In this document: positions 57,601-64,000 of the stretch, piece after piece
Layout: every line of letters begins with the position of its first letter
How positions within the stretch are numbered: the first letter of the stretch is position 1
Assembly: GCA_029721435.1 (NCBI GenBank)
Contig: CM056576.1
Location: forward strand, 61,771,876 to 61,835,875
Length of the DNA stretch: 64,000 nt
Direction of reading: 5' to 3'
DNA from: Gymnothorax reevesii
Lineage: Eukaryota; Chordata; Actinopteri; Anguilliformes; Muraenidae
Notes under the pieces: model-generated
The model's database searches: none
The model's input: only the letters and a program-made list of their open reading frames with translations
Told to the model about the DNA's origin: nothing
Made by a program: the position numbers and the translations under genes

Positions 57601-60600
57601 ACATATGTTGCTCCAAAACCTGTATGTACCTTTCAGCATTAATGGTGCCTTCACATATGTGTAAGTTGCCCATGCCTTGGGCACTAATACACCCCCATAC
57701 CATCACAGATGCTGTCTTTTGAACTTTGCGCCTATAACAGTCCGGATGGTTCTTTTCCTCTTTGGTCCGGAGGACACGACGTCCACAGTTTCCAAAAACA
57801 ATTTGAAATGTGGACTCGTCAGACCACAGAACACTTTTCCACCTTGCATCAATCCATCTTAGATGAGCTTGGGCCCAGCGAAGCCGGCGCGTTTCTGGGT
57901 GCTGTTGATAAATGGCTTTCGCTTTGCATTGTAGAGTTATAACTTGCACTTGCAGATGTAGGGACGAACTGTAGTTAATGACAGTGGTTTTCTGAAGTGT
58001 TCCTGAGCCCATGTGGTGATGTCCTTTACACACTGATGTCGGTTTTTGTTGCAGTACCGCCTGAGGGATCGAAGGTCAGGGGCATTCAATGTTGGTTTTC
58101 AGCCTTGTCGCTTACGTGCAGTGATTTCTCCAGATTCTCTGAACCTTTTGACGATATTACGGACCGTAGATGATGAAATCCCTAAATTTCTTGCAATAGC
58201 TCATTGAGGAATGTTGTTTTTAAACTGTTCGACAATCAGCTCACGCATTTGTTTACTAAGTGGTGACCCTCGCCCCATCCTTGTTTGTGAATGACTGAGC
58301 ATTTCAGGAAAGCTGCTTTTATACCCAATCATGGCACCCACCTGTTCCCAATTAGCCCGTTCACCTGTGGGATGTTCTAAATAAGTGTTTGATGAGCATC
58401 CCTCAACTCTCTCAGTCTTTTTTGCCACTTGTGCCAGCTTTTTTGAAACATGTTGCAGGCATCAAATTCCAAAAAGCGAATATTTGCAAAAAATTACAAA
58501 GTTTACTTGTTTGAACATTAAGTAACTTGTCTTTGCAGTGTATTCAATTGAATATAGGTTGAAAAGGATTTACAAATCATTGTATTCTGTTTTTATTTAC
58601 GATTTACACAACGTGCCAACTTCACTGGTTTTGGGTTTGTGCATATATATATTATATTATTTTATTATATAAGGAATATTGAGAAAAAAGTCTGTTCCCT
58701 TATCCATCCCTCAGCTCATTTATCTTTGTATTACGGTCTAATCTATACTCATATCAGTTATTGCAATATTGTTTGGGCAGCTACATATCCTTATCTCAAC
58801 CAGATATTAATTCAAAAAAAGGTTTTTAAGAATGATTTCCAACTCCATCTGCCAAGAACCAGCTGCACCTTTGTGTTTAAAAATTTATGCCCGAACTCAT
58901 AAAGGGTGATGATCACCCGATTATTTTAGTCACATACAACTACTGTGCGGTGGCTAAAACAGAAAAGTTTGTATGTGGATAAACTCCTGTGACTAGCGCA
59001 ATTCAGGTAGAACATAATCGGATGTTTACCCATCCGTGTACAAGTCTCCGCTTAGCCGATGTGTATCTTGAGACACTCTGCATGGTATGAAGTGATTTTC
59101 CCTGGCACATATTGCCTTGGTAACACGACAAACTACTCAACAGCAGGCAGCCTGTGATACACCACACGGGTCACCAACAACCATTTGGAATGCACCACAT
59201 GCATAAAAGCTCAGGGCAATACATAGTTGGTATACTGGAAGAAGGGCAAGGTTTCATCTTGTGGGATGGTCAATGTCCGCTTCGATTAGGTCTAGAATAT
59301 AACGGTATGATTCTTTGGAAATTCTGGATCGCTTGACAAATTTCGAGTCGCTATACTCTTCTAAATGATTCGTCCCGTCTTTGACAACTCTCAATTCAAC
59401 ACCTTAACTTTGGTCAGCCATCTCTTCCTGTGCCATTTCAATTATGCGCAAGAGATCCATGGTCATACGTCCAGCCACACAATGAGGCCAACAGAGAATT
59501 GGCAGCTTGTACACGAGATCAACAAGCCCCTTGGGACGATTAGAATTTCTTTTTTTACTTAGACAGGTGTGACTAACCATGTACGTTAGATAAACAGCAG
59601 CTGATCTGATTTCTCTTTATGAATTCAGGCCAAAATTTGTCAGCTCGATCATCACCCGTTTATACACTGTTTAGCCAGGCTAACCGGAATTAAGGGAAAA
59701 ACACCCTTTATGAATTCGGGGGAATGTTTTGTCAATTCACTCTGTAAATTATCTTTTAATGTGTGTGATGTAAGAATTTAAACAAAAACAAGCAAGACCT
59801 TCCAGTTGCATTTCATGACTTTTTTCTTCTATCATCAGACATTCATTGCTACTCATCGAGCTGCCCAAAAGACTTTCATTTACCTTATTGCAGTGTTTCT
59901 CAAACCTCTCCTGGAGGACCACCTGCCCTGTCTGTTTTAGATCTTTCCCTGCCCCAGCACAGGTGATTCAAATAATCGGGATGTTATCAATCAGCTTTAG
60001 AGGCTCAATAACGAGCTGATCATTTTAATCACCTGTGCTAAAACAGGGTAAGATCTAAAACATGCAGGACATGTGGTCCTCCAGGAGAGGTTTGAGAAGC
60101 ACTGCCTTATTGTCATACTGCCAGTCATCAAATGTTTATTAGATTTAGAGGTCCTCGTCTTAGGAATCTAGTAAGTAGTACCTTTAATTTGTCATCCTTC
60201 ATGACATCTTTCAAAAGACATCTAAAAAAGTATATTCTGTCCAGATAGACTTGTATGTTATTACAGTCTACCTATGTAATTAATTTGTGGTTCATTTAAT
60301 GTATTTAGGTTTTTGTCTTTTCTTTTGTTTTCCTTAGTTCTCATTTTCCTTTCTCTTTTTTGTTCTTCTATTCTGTTTATGTTTTATTTGACTTTTTTGC
60401 TTGTTTGTTCTTGTTTTTTTTTGATCTATTGATTCCTGATGTTTTAATATTTTGTTGACTTGAAGGGGAGAACTTTGTATAAGCCCTTTGGGCTTCTTTT
60501 CTCTCCTGCACAGATGATCTTATTCTGAAAGTTTGCTGTGTAATACTTTATCCCTGACCTTGTGCAAATAAACTAAACTAAAACTAAACTAAACCTCTGC

Positions 60601-61068
60601 CGAGGCAGCACAATCCAAATGTGCATGAGTGGGAGCAAAGTTGAGTAATCGCGTGTGATAGGATTTCAAGAATTGTTTCAAATTGTTTCAGCGATCGCGG
60701 TGAAAATCAATTAGGTCCATCCCTGATGTAATAGCAATCCACCCACTAATTTCAGACAAATCCGTGCATTACTTTTTGAGTTATGTTGTTCACAAACAGA
60801 CAAACAAACAAACAGGGGCGAAAAGATAATCTCCACCCCAACTTCGTTGGTGGAGGTAATTATTATAAAAGATGGAAGAACTCTTGGGCCAACTAAGTGG
60901 CAGCCCACCACAGCAACTGCCACTCAATGACAGACTCATATAAATGAATATTTAACATAGGTTAAATGTGTTTCCACAAAATGCAAACGGGTAACCAAAT
61001 ACATACCTCAAATTGCTTTGATCCATGCAAAGAATGTAATCAAATGACCGAAAATCCTCCTTTGTCAC
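33851..61068 (-). CDS. acp1: ACP1, low-molecular-weight protein tyrosine phosphatase (C-terminal three exons)
   Basis: Exons 61007-61068, 50187-50292 and 33851-33928 join in frame (phase 0 entry, phase 2, then phase 0) to give the last 81 residues. These correspond to human residues 78-158, with matching intron positions. Readable blocks are [45 protein letters not shown] and [19 protein letters not shown] holds the general-acid Asp (129 in human numbering) and the two tyrosines phosphorylated by Src-family kinases. The enzyme is a cytosolic phosphatase acting on phosphotyrosine proteins. The catalytic CLGNICRS loop and the mutually exclusive isoform exons were not found here and must lie beyond 64000. 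The gene is tail to tail with ALKAL2. Confidence 0.93.
33929..35233. other. ACP1 last intron: no exon seen
   Basis: AT-rich intronic sequence. Short open frames at 34346-34603 and 34694-34957 show no recognisable domain. Confidence 0.45.
35234..35358. mobile_element. 125-bp snapback MITE
   Basis: The left arm TACCTTCCTATTTTCGTAAA pairs with a right arm that reversed reads TACCTTCCTAATTTCGTAAA. An inner pair TTTCAGGTC and GACCTGAAA is also present. The termini TACC and GGTA would allow a TA duplication (mariner-like), but this is unproven. Confidence 0.6.
35990..36245. repeat. Fish-type interspersed repeat with a TGACGTCA site
   Basis: GACTGTATAAAACATGGACA, then GCCTCCGTGACGTCACCCAT, and a GC-rich part with GGGCGGGCTGAATGGAGC. 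This wording is familiar from dispersed repeats in many fish genomes; the class is not certain. Confidence 0.45.
36246..38761. other. ACP1 last intron: no exon or clear element seen
   Basis: About 2.5 kb without conserved coding blocks. Short GCTAGC/TAGCTA-rich patches occur, for example near 37055. Confidence 0.4.
39793..39868. mobile_element. 76-bp hairpin MITE inside a Tc1 transposase
   Basis: The arms CGAGGCCTGACAGCAATAAA and, reversed, CGAGGGCTGACTGCAATAAA pair over about 32 bp around an AT-rich loop. It is flanked by ATAT at 39789-39792 and 39869-39872. Removing it restores CAACATATGCTCCCCTCCAG, close to the corresponding sequence in the related copies. Confidence 0.85.
40661..41234. 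repeat. Recent 285-bp tandem duplication (two units)
   Basis: Units start at 40661 and 40946 with AATTGGGGTGGCACAGACAC and end with CTTTTGCTTAATTTAAAT. They differ by only a few bases, so the duplication is recent. Together they form the left arm of a foldback whose right arm is 41333-41692. Confidence 0.88.
41333..41692. repeat. Inverted partner arm of the duplicated units
   Basis: The reverse complement aligns with both 285-bp units: TGGCTAGTTC, GACGCGTTTTCCAATTAT, GATGAAGTCATGGGGTAAAT and CCCCGATTAGGTAAGACGAC are shared. It has about 67 extra bases (roughly 41395-41460) that the units lack. Confidence 0.85.
42820..42880. repeat. Two (CT)n tracts
   Basis: CT dinucleotide runs at about 42823-42833 and 42862-42878, separated by GACATTTGACGTGTGTCTG. 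Confidence 0.8.
43727..43862. mobile_element. Mariner-like MITE with 24-bp terminal repeats
   Basis: The left end ATACTCTTCCAAAAAAGAAA and ACTAT pair with the right end, which reversed reads ATACTCTTCCGAAAAAGAAA and ACTAT. TA flanks both ends. It has about 135 bp and no coding content. Confidence 0.75.
45321..45555. repeat. Two copies of a fish repeat tail (GGCGAAAA ... GGTGACGGAGGTAA)
   Basis: CCGGCGAAAAAATAACTTCC with CACCTTCGGTGACGGAGGTA (45343-45386) recurs in diverged form at about 45511-45553. A related copy is at 60815-60860 (GGCGAAAAGATAATCTCC and TTGGTGGAGGTAA). The stem-like TTCGGTGA part is typical of a dispersed fish repeat end. Confidence 0.55.
45571..45632. repeat. (AAT)n microsatellite
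   Basis: About twenty AAT triplets with two interruptions. Confidence 0.92.
45648..45997 (-). pseudogene. Unidentified coding-like stretch in the 2.5-kb TTAA element
   Basis: Two overlapping minus-strand frames give [20 protein letters not shown] (45728-45997) and [19 protein letters not shown] followed by [14 protein letters not shown] (45648-45872). An acidic Ser/Glu/Asp-rich stretch at a protein start is common in piggyBac-type transposases, and the flanking TTAA ends agree with that. No catalytic motif is present, so this is only a suggestion. Confidence 0.25.
46997..47839. other. ACP1 intron: no exon; (TG)n tract
   Basis: Apart from a TG dinucleotide run at about 47155-47177, nothing is recognised. 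Confidence 0.45.
47840..49156 (+). pseudogene. Rex3-like (RTE) retrotransposon, 5'-truncated
   Basis: Readable blocks in order: [20 protein letters not shown] (about 47960), [20 protein letters not shown] and [20 protein letters not shown] (48087 frame), [18 protein letters not shown] (catalytic pair), [10 protein letters not shown], then in the next frame [38 protein letters not shown] and [20 protein letters not shown]. It ends in a (GGAT)n tail at 49134-49156. This order and tail are characteristic of the teleost Rex3 family. One frameshift at about 48550 and several stops upstream inactivate it. Confidence 0.92.
49160..50150 (+). pseudogene. Tc1 family 4 relic
   Basis: Blocks [18 protein letters not shown] (near 49509) and [20 protein letters not shown] (near 49850) match the central WG box and C-terminus of a Tc1-like transposase; frames between them are broken. 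The 3' side ends in CCATAACTTTTGCAAGGGGT near 50150, probably the element end. It lies just downstream, on the minus strand, of the ACP1 exon at 50187. Confidence 0.65.
50187..50292 (-). CDS. acp1: ACP1 exon encoding DLKRK to DPYY
   Basis: A 106-bp exon between GAAACAG and GTAAGT on the minus strand. It encodes [20 protein letters not shown] and then [15 protein letters not shown]. The catalytic Asp and the tandem tyrosines are intact. Confidence 0.95.
50745..52960 (+). pseudogene. Tc1 family 3 copy, split by a tandem-repeat block
   Basis: The left end has CCCTCCATAATTATTGGCAC after TACAGCACC. Transposase pieces are [20 protein letters not shown] with [11 protein letters not shown] (51135-51380), [20 protein letters not shown] (51316-51534), [20 protein letters not shown] (52313-52540) and [18 protein letters not shown] with [20 protein letters not shown] (52543-52860). 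The break between the first catalytic region (SNETKIELF) and VWRNTKDEY holds foreign sequence. The right terminal repeat is lost near 52945. Confidence 0.88.
51610..52315. repeat. Tandem repeat block (about 158-bp unit) inside Tc1 family 3
   Basis: TACCAAGAAGCTTG, AACTCCTCTATACCAAGAAG and TCTATGCCAAGAAGCC recur near 51749, 51899 and 52073. GTGACCTTGGGATT(C/T)GAC recurs at 51856 and 52014. The block ends GGACAGACGGACAGACAAAC, like other fish repeats of this type. It interrupts the transposase and is younger than the host copy. Confidence 0.75.
52973..53103. mobile_element. 131-bp GC-rich inverted-repeat element
   Basis: Ends are GTCTCGCCCC and GGGGCGAGAC. Inside is the palindrome ACTTTAACCTGGGTTAAAGT. 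GC content is clearly above its surroundings. Confidence 0.55.
53104..53750. other. ACP1 intron: no exon seen
   Basis: No conserved frame. CTTCCATGGGTA and ATCAAATCTCCTG(C/T) recur near 53640-53720, a short direct repeat of about 49 bp. Confidence 0.4.
54103..55725. mobile_element. Family Z repeat, copy 1 (inside family Y)
   Basis: Starts TTAA|CCCCTTTGCACAGAAGCC, then AAATCTGGCTTTTTAGGTG. It shares ACATAAAAAATCTTCATGAG, GGGATCATAAACTTCTTGAC, TTTTCTCCATAATAA and CCTCCTCCAGAGAC with copy 2. The right end is not defined; 55725 is where the arm of family Y resumes. Confidence 0.6.
54891..55124 (-). CDS. Hypothetical signal-peptide exon carried by repeat Z
   Basis: From ATG at 55124 the minus strand encodes 77 residues beginning [20 protein letters not shown], a strong signal-peptide pattern. 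[20 protein letters not shown] and [20 protein letters not shown] follow. A possible donor TCG|GTACGT lies at about 54973. The frame can be extended upstream to 55220. I do not recognise the protein. The same region is present in repeat copy 2 but with the start lost and a deletion. It could be a captured first exon of a secreted-protein gene, a real orphan exon, or chance. Confidence 0.3.
   Translation of the reverse strand: MKKTGYTSTLFAFCLIWLFAVESIPRLKTSNAEVFVSPNAYIPRGSVDPSVRSLHHSDEYGGICRCIFFLKVKFLFC
56084..57067. mobile_element. Family Z repeat, copy 2
   Basis: TTAA at 56080-56083 is followed by CCCCTTTGCGCAGAAGCC and AAATTTGGCTTTTTATGG, only 14 bases after the TTAA that ends family Y. 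It runs in parallel with copy 1 for about 980 bp, until a Tc1 copy interrupts it at 57070. The region equivalent to the signal-peptide exon (about 56860-56975) is degenerate. Confidence 0.65.
57070..58639 (-). mobile_element. Tc1 family 2 copy D, complete with both ends
   Basis: Ends CAAAACCCAAAACCAGTGAA and TTCACTGGTTTTGGGTTTG. TA is at 57068-57069 on the left; the right flank is TG, a mutated TA. It is inserted in family Z copy 2. Confidence 0.9.
57247..58428 (-). pseudogene. Tc1 transposase (family 2), best-preserved catalytic part
   Basis: The minus strand encodes [20 protein letters not shown] (58201-58428), then a 176-codon open stretch (57503-58033) with [36 protein letters not shown] and FQQDNVKPH. 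After a frame change it continues with [20 protein letters not shown] (57247-57684). A TGA at 58204 (Arg in other copies) and frameshifts break it. Confidence 0.88.
58890..59720. mobile_element. 831-bp inverted-repeat element (CCCGAAYTCATAAAGGGTG)
   Basis: The left end CCCGAACTCATAAAGGGTG (58890-58908) matches the reversed right end CCCGAATTCATAAAGGGTG (59702-59720). Subterminal GATGATCACCCG and CGATCATCACCCG also pair. It lies within a LINE. No clear target duplication and no open frame with a domain were seen. Confidence 0.65.
59891..60104. mobile_element. 214-bp hAT MITE with 8-bp duplication
   Basis: Ends CAGTGTTTCTCAAACCTCTC and GAGGTTTGAGAAGCACTG are inverted. The 8-bp target CCTTATTG is duplicated exactly at 59883-59890 and 60105-60112. 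Inner pairs GATCTTTCCC-type and CAGGTGATT/AATCACCTG are also present. The 8-bp duplication identifies the hAT superfamily. Confidence 0.92.
60740..60862. repeat. Dispersed fish repeat end (ACAAACAGACAAACAAACAA ... GGAGGTAA)
   Basis: AGACAAACAAACAAACAGGG, GGCGAAAAGATAATCTCC and CTTCGTTGGTGGAGGTAA. It is related to the copies at 45343 and 45511. Confidence 0.6.
61007..61068 (-). CDS. acp1: ACP1 exon encoding VTKEDF to NLR
   Basis: A 62-bp exon between CTTTTCAG and GTATGT on the minus strand. It encodes [20 protein letters not shown] and the first two bases of the Arg codon completed in the next exon. Confidence 0.94.
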
Positions 61069-61580
61069 CTGAAAAGAAGAAATATAGGGAGTGGATACGC
61101 TAATCATTTCAAAGCTAGACAAAGAAAATCCACTCAAACACTGATTCAATTGGTGAGAATAAAGTTTAATTTAGGTTCATAGCTTCTAATTTTTGACTTG
61201 AAAACATCCATAAACACATAAAAATTGGAAGAACATTAAATTTAAAAACTTTCATGCAGTCACTTTGCTTCAGTATAATATACACTATACGCGTATTTGC
61301 TTAGATATTCACTTAAAAAAGGTGATAGTTTAAGCTGATGTATCCACATCCTTAACTTTCTAACGGCCAATCGAGCCACTTAAAAGACAGTAAAAACACA
61401 AAAATACATCAAAGGCCATATTAATAAAACCATTTGGAATACCTTAAAGACTAGTAGCTTAAAATTGAAGTATCTGAGACTGAATGAGGTATAGTGGGGT
61501 GGCTTATGGCTAAATCGTTCCACGCTGGCCCAAAGCACCAAATTTGGTACATCCATATATCAGGTCAAGAAAAACATTTT
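61069..61580. other. Upstream ACP1 intron: nothing recognised
   Basis: AT-rich intronic sequence with no exon matching the preceding ACP1 segments. Confidence 0.5.
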
Positions 61581-62165
61581 TGGAGGGGGATACCCCATTT
61601 TAAAGGTCAAGGTCAAAGGTCAAAATGGGGTACTTTTCAGGTTGCTGCTATATACTTGGTCATTTTTTAAATAGAAAATCATTTTTTTCTATTTAAACTG
61701 TTATTCTGAGGTTGTTTTATAGGTCAAGGTCAAAGGTCAAACTAAGGCTGTTTGGTGTTTACAGTTAAATCATAGGTCGCATTTAACATTAACTGTAAAG
61801 TTCTGTCTACTACCATCAGTTCATACCCCAAAATATCCAAAACTGAGAACCAACATAGTAGTAACAGACTGTCTAAAAGGTCAAGGTAGAAGGTCACAGG
61901 TCACATGATACCAGCAGTACTGCTTCTATAGCTATAACCATCCTAGTTGACACATTCCAATGTAAATGTTTAAGGTATGAGGAATATATCTAGCGCGTGC
62001 AATATCTACTGGTGCATCCATTGCATATTTCAATCTAGGCAGGTTTTAAAGGTGAAGGTCAAATCAAAGTGCATTGAAAAGTAGAAGGTGGCCAGGAATC
62101 ATAATTTACATTACAGCTGAGTACATCTGTTAGGCAAAGCCACGTTTTCTCTATTTAAAGGTCAA
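61581..62165. repeat. AGGTCA-rich repeat
   Basis: AAGGTCAAGGTCAAAGGTCA occurs twice in full (61602-61623 and about 61722-61742). Related AAAGGTCAAGGTAGAAGGTC (61876) and AAGGTGAAGGTCAAATCAAA (62048) lie further right. The spacing gives direct repeats of AGGTCA with zero and one base between. Confidence 0.75.
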
Positions 62166-62229
62166 ATCTTTCATGTTTCATAAAATATCTAGGTTTCTAA
62201 ATAATACTGAATTAGATGCTTTACTCCAA

Positions 62230-62820
62230 TGCTCAAATACCCCCATTTCCACACAACCGTTCAAGCTTCCCACACCGATCAAGGAATGGTACGGGAATGG
62301 GAGAGGTCAGGGGGGAACCTTAATGGAGCCTTATTGGAACGGCACTGGACGTTAATGGAACTCCTTCGAATGGTAGGAACGGTTGGGACGGCTGAGGTCG
62401 GGCTGCATGTTCAAAATTTTGGCCGTTCCCCTCCCGTTCTGAATGAACAGTAATGGATCCTTAGCACATCGCTATGAGAACTGATGAGTCGTTAATGGAA
62501 CGTAAGAACAGTAATGGTAACGCAACACTAATGCATCGGGATTGAACGGTCGCCAATATTCGCCCCGCACCCTTAACGTTATCATACTGTTGCTACCGTT
62601 CCCTACCATTCAAATACCGATCTGGTAACGTTCTGATCCGACCCAATCTCTACCTCACCATTTCAACCAGATTGTCTTTTGTTCCCCTAGCGTTGTATTA
62701 AGGTCCCAATAGCATTCCGATACCGTCCCAACCATTCCAATATCGAAGCATTAGTGTTGCTGCACCGTGCCAGCCGATGTGTATATAGGTGTCACGTTCC
62801 AATACCAATCAGTTTATTTT
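62230..62820. repeat. Degenerate GGAACGGTA/TACCGTTCC region with dyad symmetry
   Basis: The left half is rich in TAATGGAAC and GGAACGG. The right half is rich in the complements (GTTCCCTACC, ATTCCAAT). A clear inverted pair is CAACACTAATGC (62523-62534) with GCATTAGTGTTG (62748-62759). No protein is encoded. Confidence 0.55.
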
Positions 62821-63039
62821 CACACGAGCAAGAGCGCACACCGTCATAGAACAGTAAACATGGGTGTCGACAACTATCATTTTTTTGGGTGAGGGACTTG
62901 TTTTCCGTGTTCTTTTTTAACTTTTCGTTCTTAAAAAGGGACACGAAGAGGGAATTGTAATTTGACCAACAATAATTTTGCTCATTAGTTGGCAAAGCTA
63001 AAGAATAAGCTCTACGATTGCCTTACCTGGCGAAAAACG

Positions 63040-63900
63040 CAGTGCCTATGTGTCCGAAAGTCGGACAGAGTTTTAATATAACTCCGTGTCTGACAGTCGG
63101 AAGGTCTCAACATAACTCCGTGTCCAACAGTCGATATTGTTTTTAATTTCTTAAAATCTACAGAATCTTTTAGATATTAAACGTGAATGTTTTAATCAGA
63201 GGGCTCAGTTCTTCAAGATGAGTACCGAGAATTTCAATTAATGCTTGTTTAAGCTCTGCTCAATAAAGTGAGTCGACATTGGCGCGGGACTTCATGCATT
63301 TATGACGAAGTTAGCGACTGCCGGACAGAGATCCTAAAACCGGCTACTCCGTGTCCGAAAGTCATAAAAGTTTTAATTTTTCGCGTATTCCAGCAATTAT
63401 TAGTCGTACAAACTTGGGCATGTTTGTGTTTGACCTTAACAAAATGCAAATTGATAGCTATCGGCTTTTCTTGGTCTTTTTATTAGTCTGTTTTCTTTCG
63501 TTGAAGATAGACAAGTCTGTCTCTCTTTTGAAAATTAGTCAGATCGAACAGAATTACGCTTTATTTCCGCACCAGAGATAAAATAGTGCTTTTAGTCAGT
63601 GAGCAAATCAATTCCATGGCCATTGACATTGTGAATTAAATATTGCATGCACGATCAAGACTGTCCGATGCGAAATGCAAAATACTCCATGTTCGGAAGC
63701 CAGCAGAATGTAAAAGTATTGATGTGAGAGCAGATTTTTCACGAAATAGAGAATAAAATATATAATTAATAATCAGAACATCCAATGTGTACTACAATTA
63801 ATTTATTTGGACCATTTTTATAAATGCAATGAAGTCCATACAATGCCTGTTGGACATTAAATGCAAAATACTGTGTCCAGAAGCCAAAAAAAGAGGACGA
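63040..63900. repeat. Dispersed ACTCCGTGTCCGAAAGTC motif cluster
   Basis: Variants occur near 63049, 63093, 63116, 63344, 63687 and 63868, for example ACTCCGTGTCTGACAGTCGG and ACTCCATGTTCGGAAGCCA. They are unevenly spaced within 850 bp. Open frames over this region show no domain. Confidence 0.5.
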
Positions 63901-64000
63901 TTAGAATAGATTGATAATTAAATAATAATAATAATAAAAACACATTTTAACAACAAACAGAACATCCAACGAACAGTGCGATTTATGTATTTGAGGGCCA

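Larger units (their letters stand above)
58680..60600 (+). pseudogene. L2-like LINE 3' part, interrupted by two MITEs
   Basis: [20 protein letters not shown] and [18 protein letters not shown] (58700-58830) are the post-catalytic blocks of a fish LINE reverse transcriptase. The RT tail resumes at 59830-60240 with HRAAQKTF and later fragments. The 3' end has GCCCTTTGGGCTTC, then GTGCAAATAAACTAAACTAA at 60563-60595. Inserted at 58890 and 59891 are two non-coding elements. Confidence 0.7.

Noticed and set aside
61100..64000. Search for the ACP1 catalytic-loop exon and the two alternative isoform exons
   Set aside because: No sequence encoding the CLGNICRS loop or the DSAATS block was seen on the minus strand; these exons are taken to lie outside the window.

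Overview
The window is vertebrate nuclear DNA, most probably from a ray-finned (teleost-type) fish. It has intron-split genes with GT/AG junctions, many Tc1-like transposons of fish type, a Rex3-like RTE retrotransposon, a DIRS-like tyrosine recombinase, L2- and CR1-like LINEs, and dozens of small inverted-repeat elements. I cannot name the species. Nothing prokaryotic (operons, CRISPR, origins) is present.

Two host genes are supported. ALKAL2, encoding a secreted ligand of the ALK/LTK receptor kinases, is on the plus strand: four coding exons at 6-2515, probably followed by a spliced 3' UTR ending near 4150. ACP1, encoding the low-molecular-weight protein tyrosine phosphatase, is on the minus strand. 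Its last three coding exons are at 61007-61068, 50187-50292 and 33851-33928, and the upstream exons lie beyond the right edge. The genes are tail to tail, as in human, but about 30 kb of transposon debris separates them, and the two visible ACP1 introns are 10.7 and 16.3 kb.

Layout: 1-4150 ALKAL2, with an L2-like LINE and a small TTAA element in intron 1. 4150-7155 Tc1 family 1 copy split by a Harbinger-like element. 7155-15000 DIRS, LINE, minisatellite, MITE and Tc1 relics. 15000-20850 degraded LTR retrotransposon whose gag region is split by a Tc1 copy that is itself split by another Tc1 copy. 20850-25320 a giant inverted repeat with about 800-bp arms, one arm invaded by nested elements. 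25320-31480 a repeat fragment and a nearly complete CR1-like LINE. 31480-33850 ACP1 3' side. 33929-50186 ACP1 last intron (split Tc1 copies, TTAA elements, Rex3). 50293-61006 penultimate ACP1 intron (Tc1 families 3 and 2, piggyBac-like foldback repeats, L2 debris, a hAT MITE). 61069-64000 earlier ACP1 intron with three low-complexity or motif-rich tracts.

Four Tc1-like families recur: family 1 (ends near TTGGGAC), family 2 (ends CAAAACCC), family 3 (ends near TTGGCACCCC) and family 4 (a single relic). All transposase copies are broken. The repeated TA and TTAA duplications allow the insertion order to be read directly.
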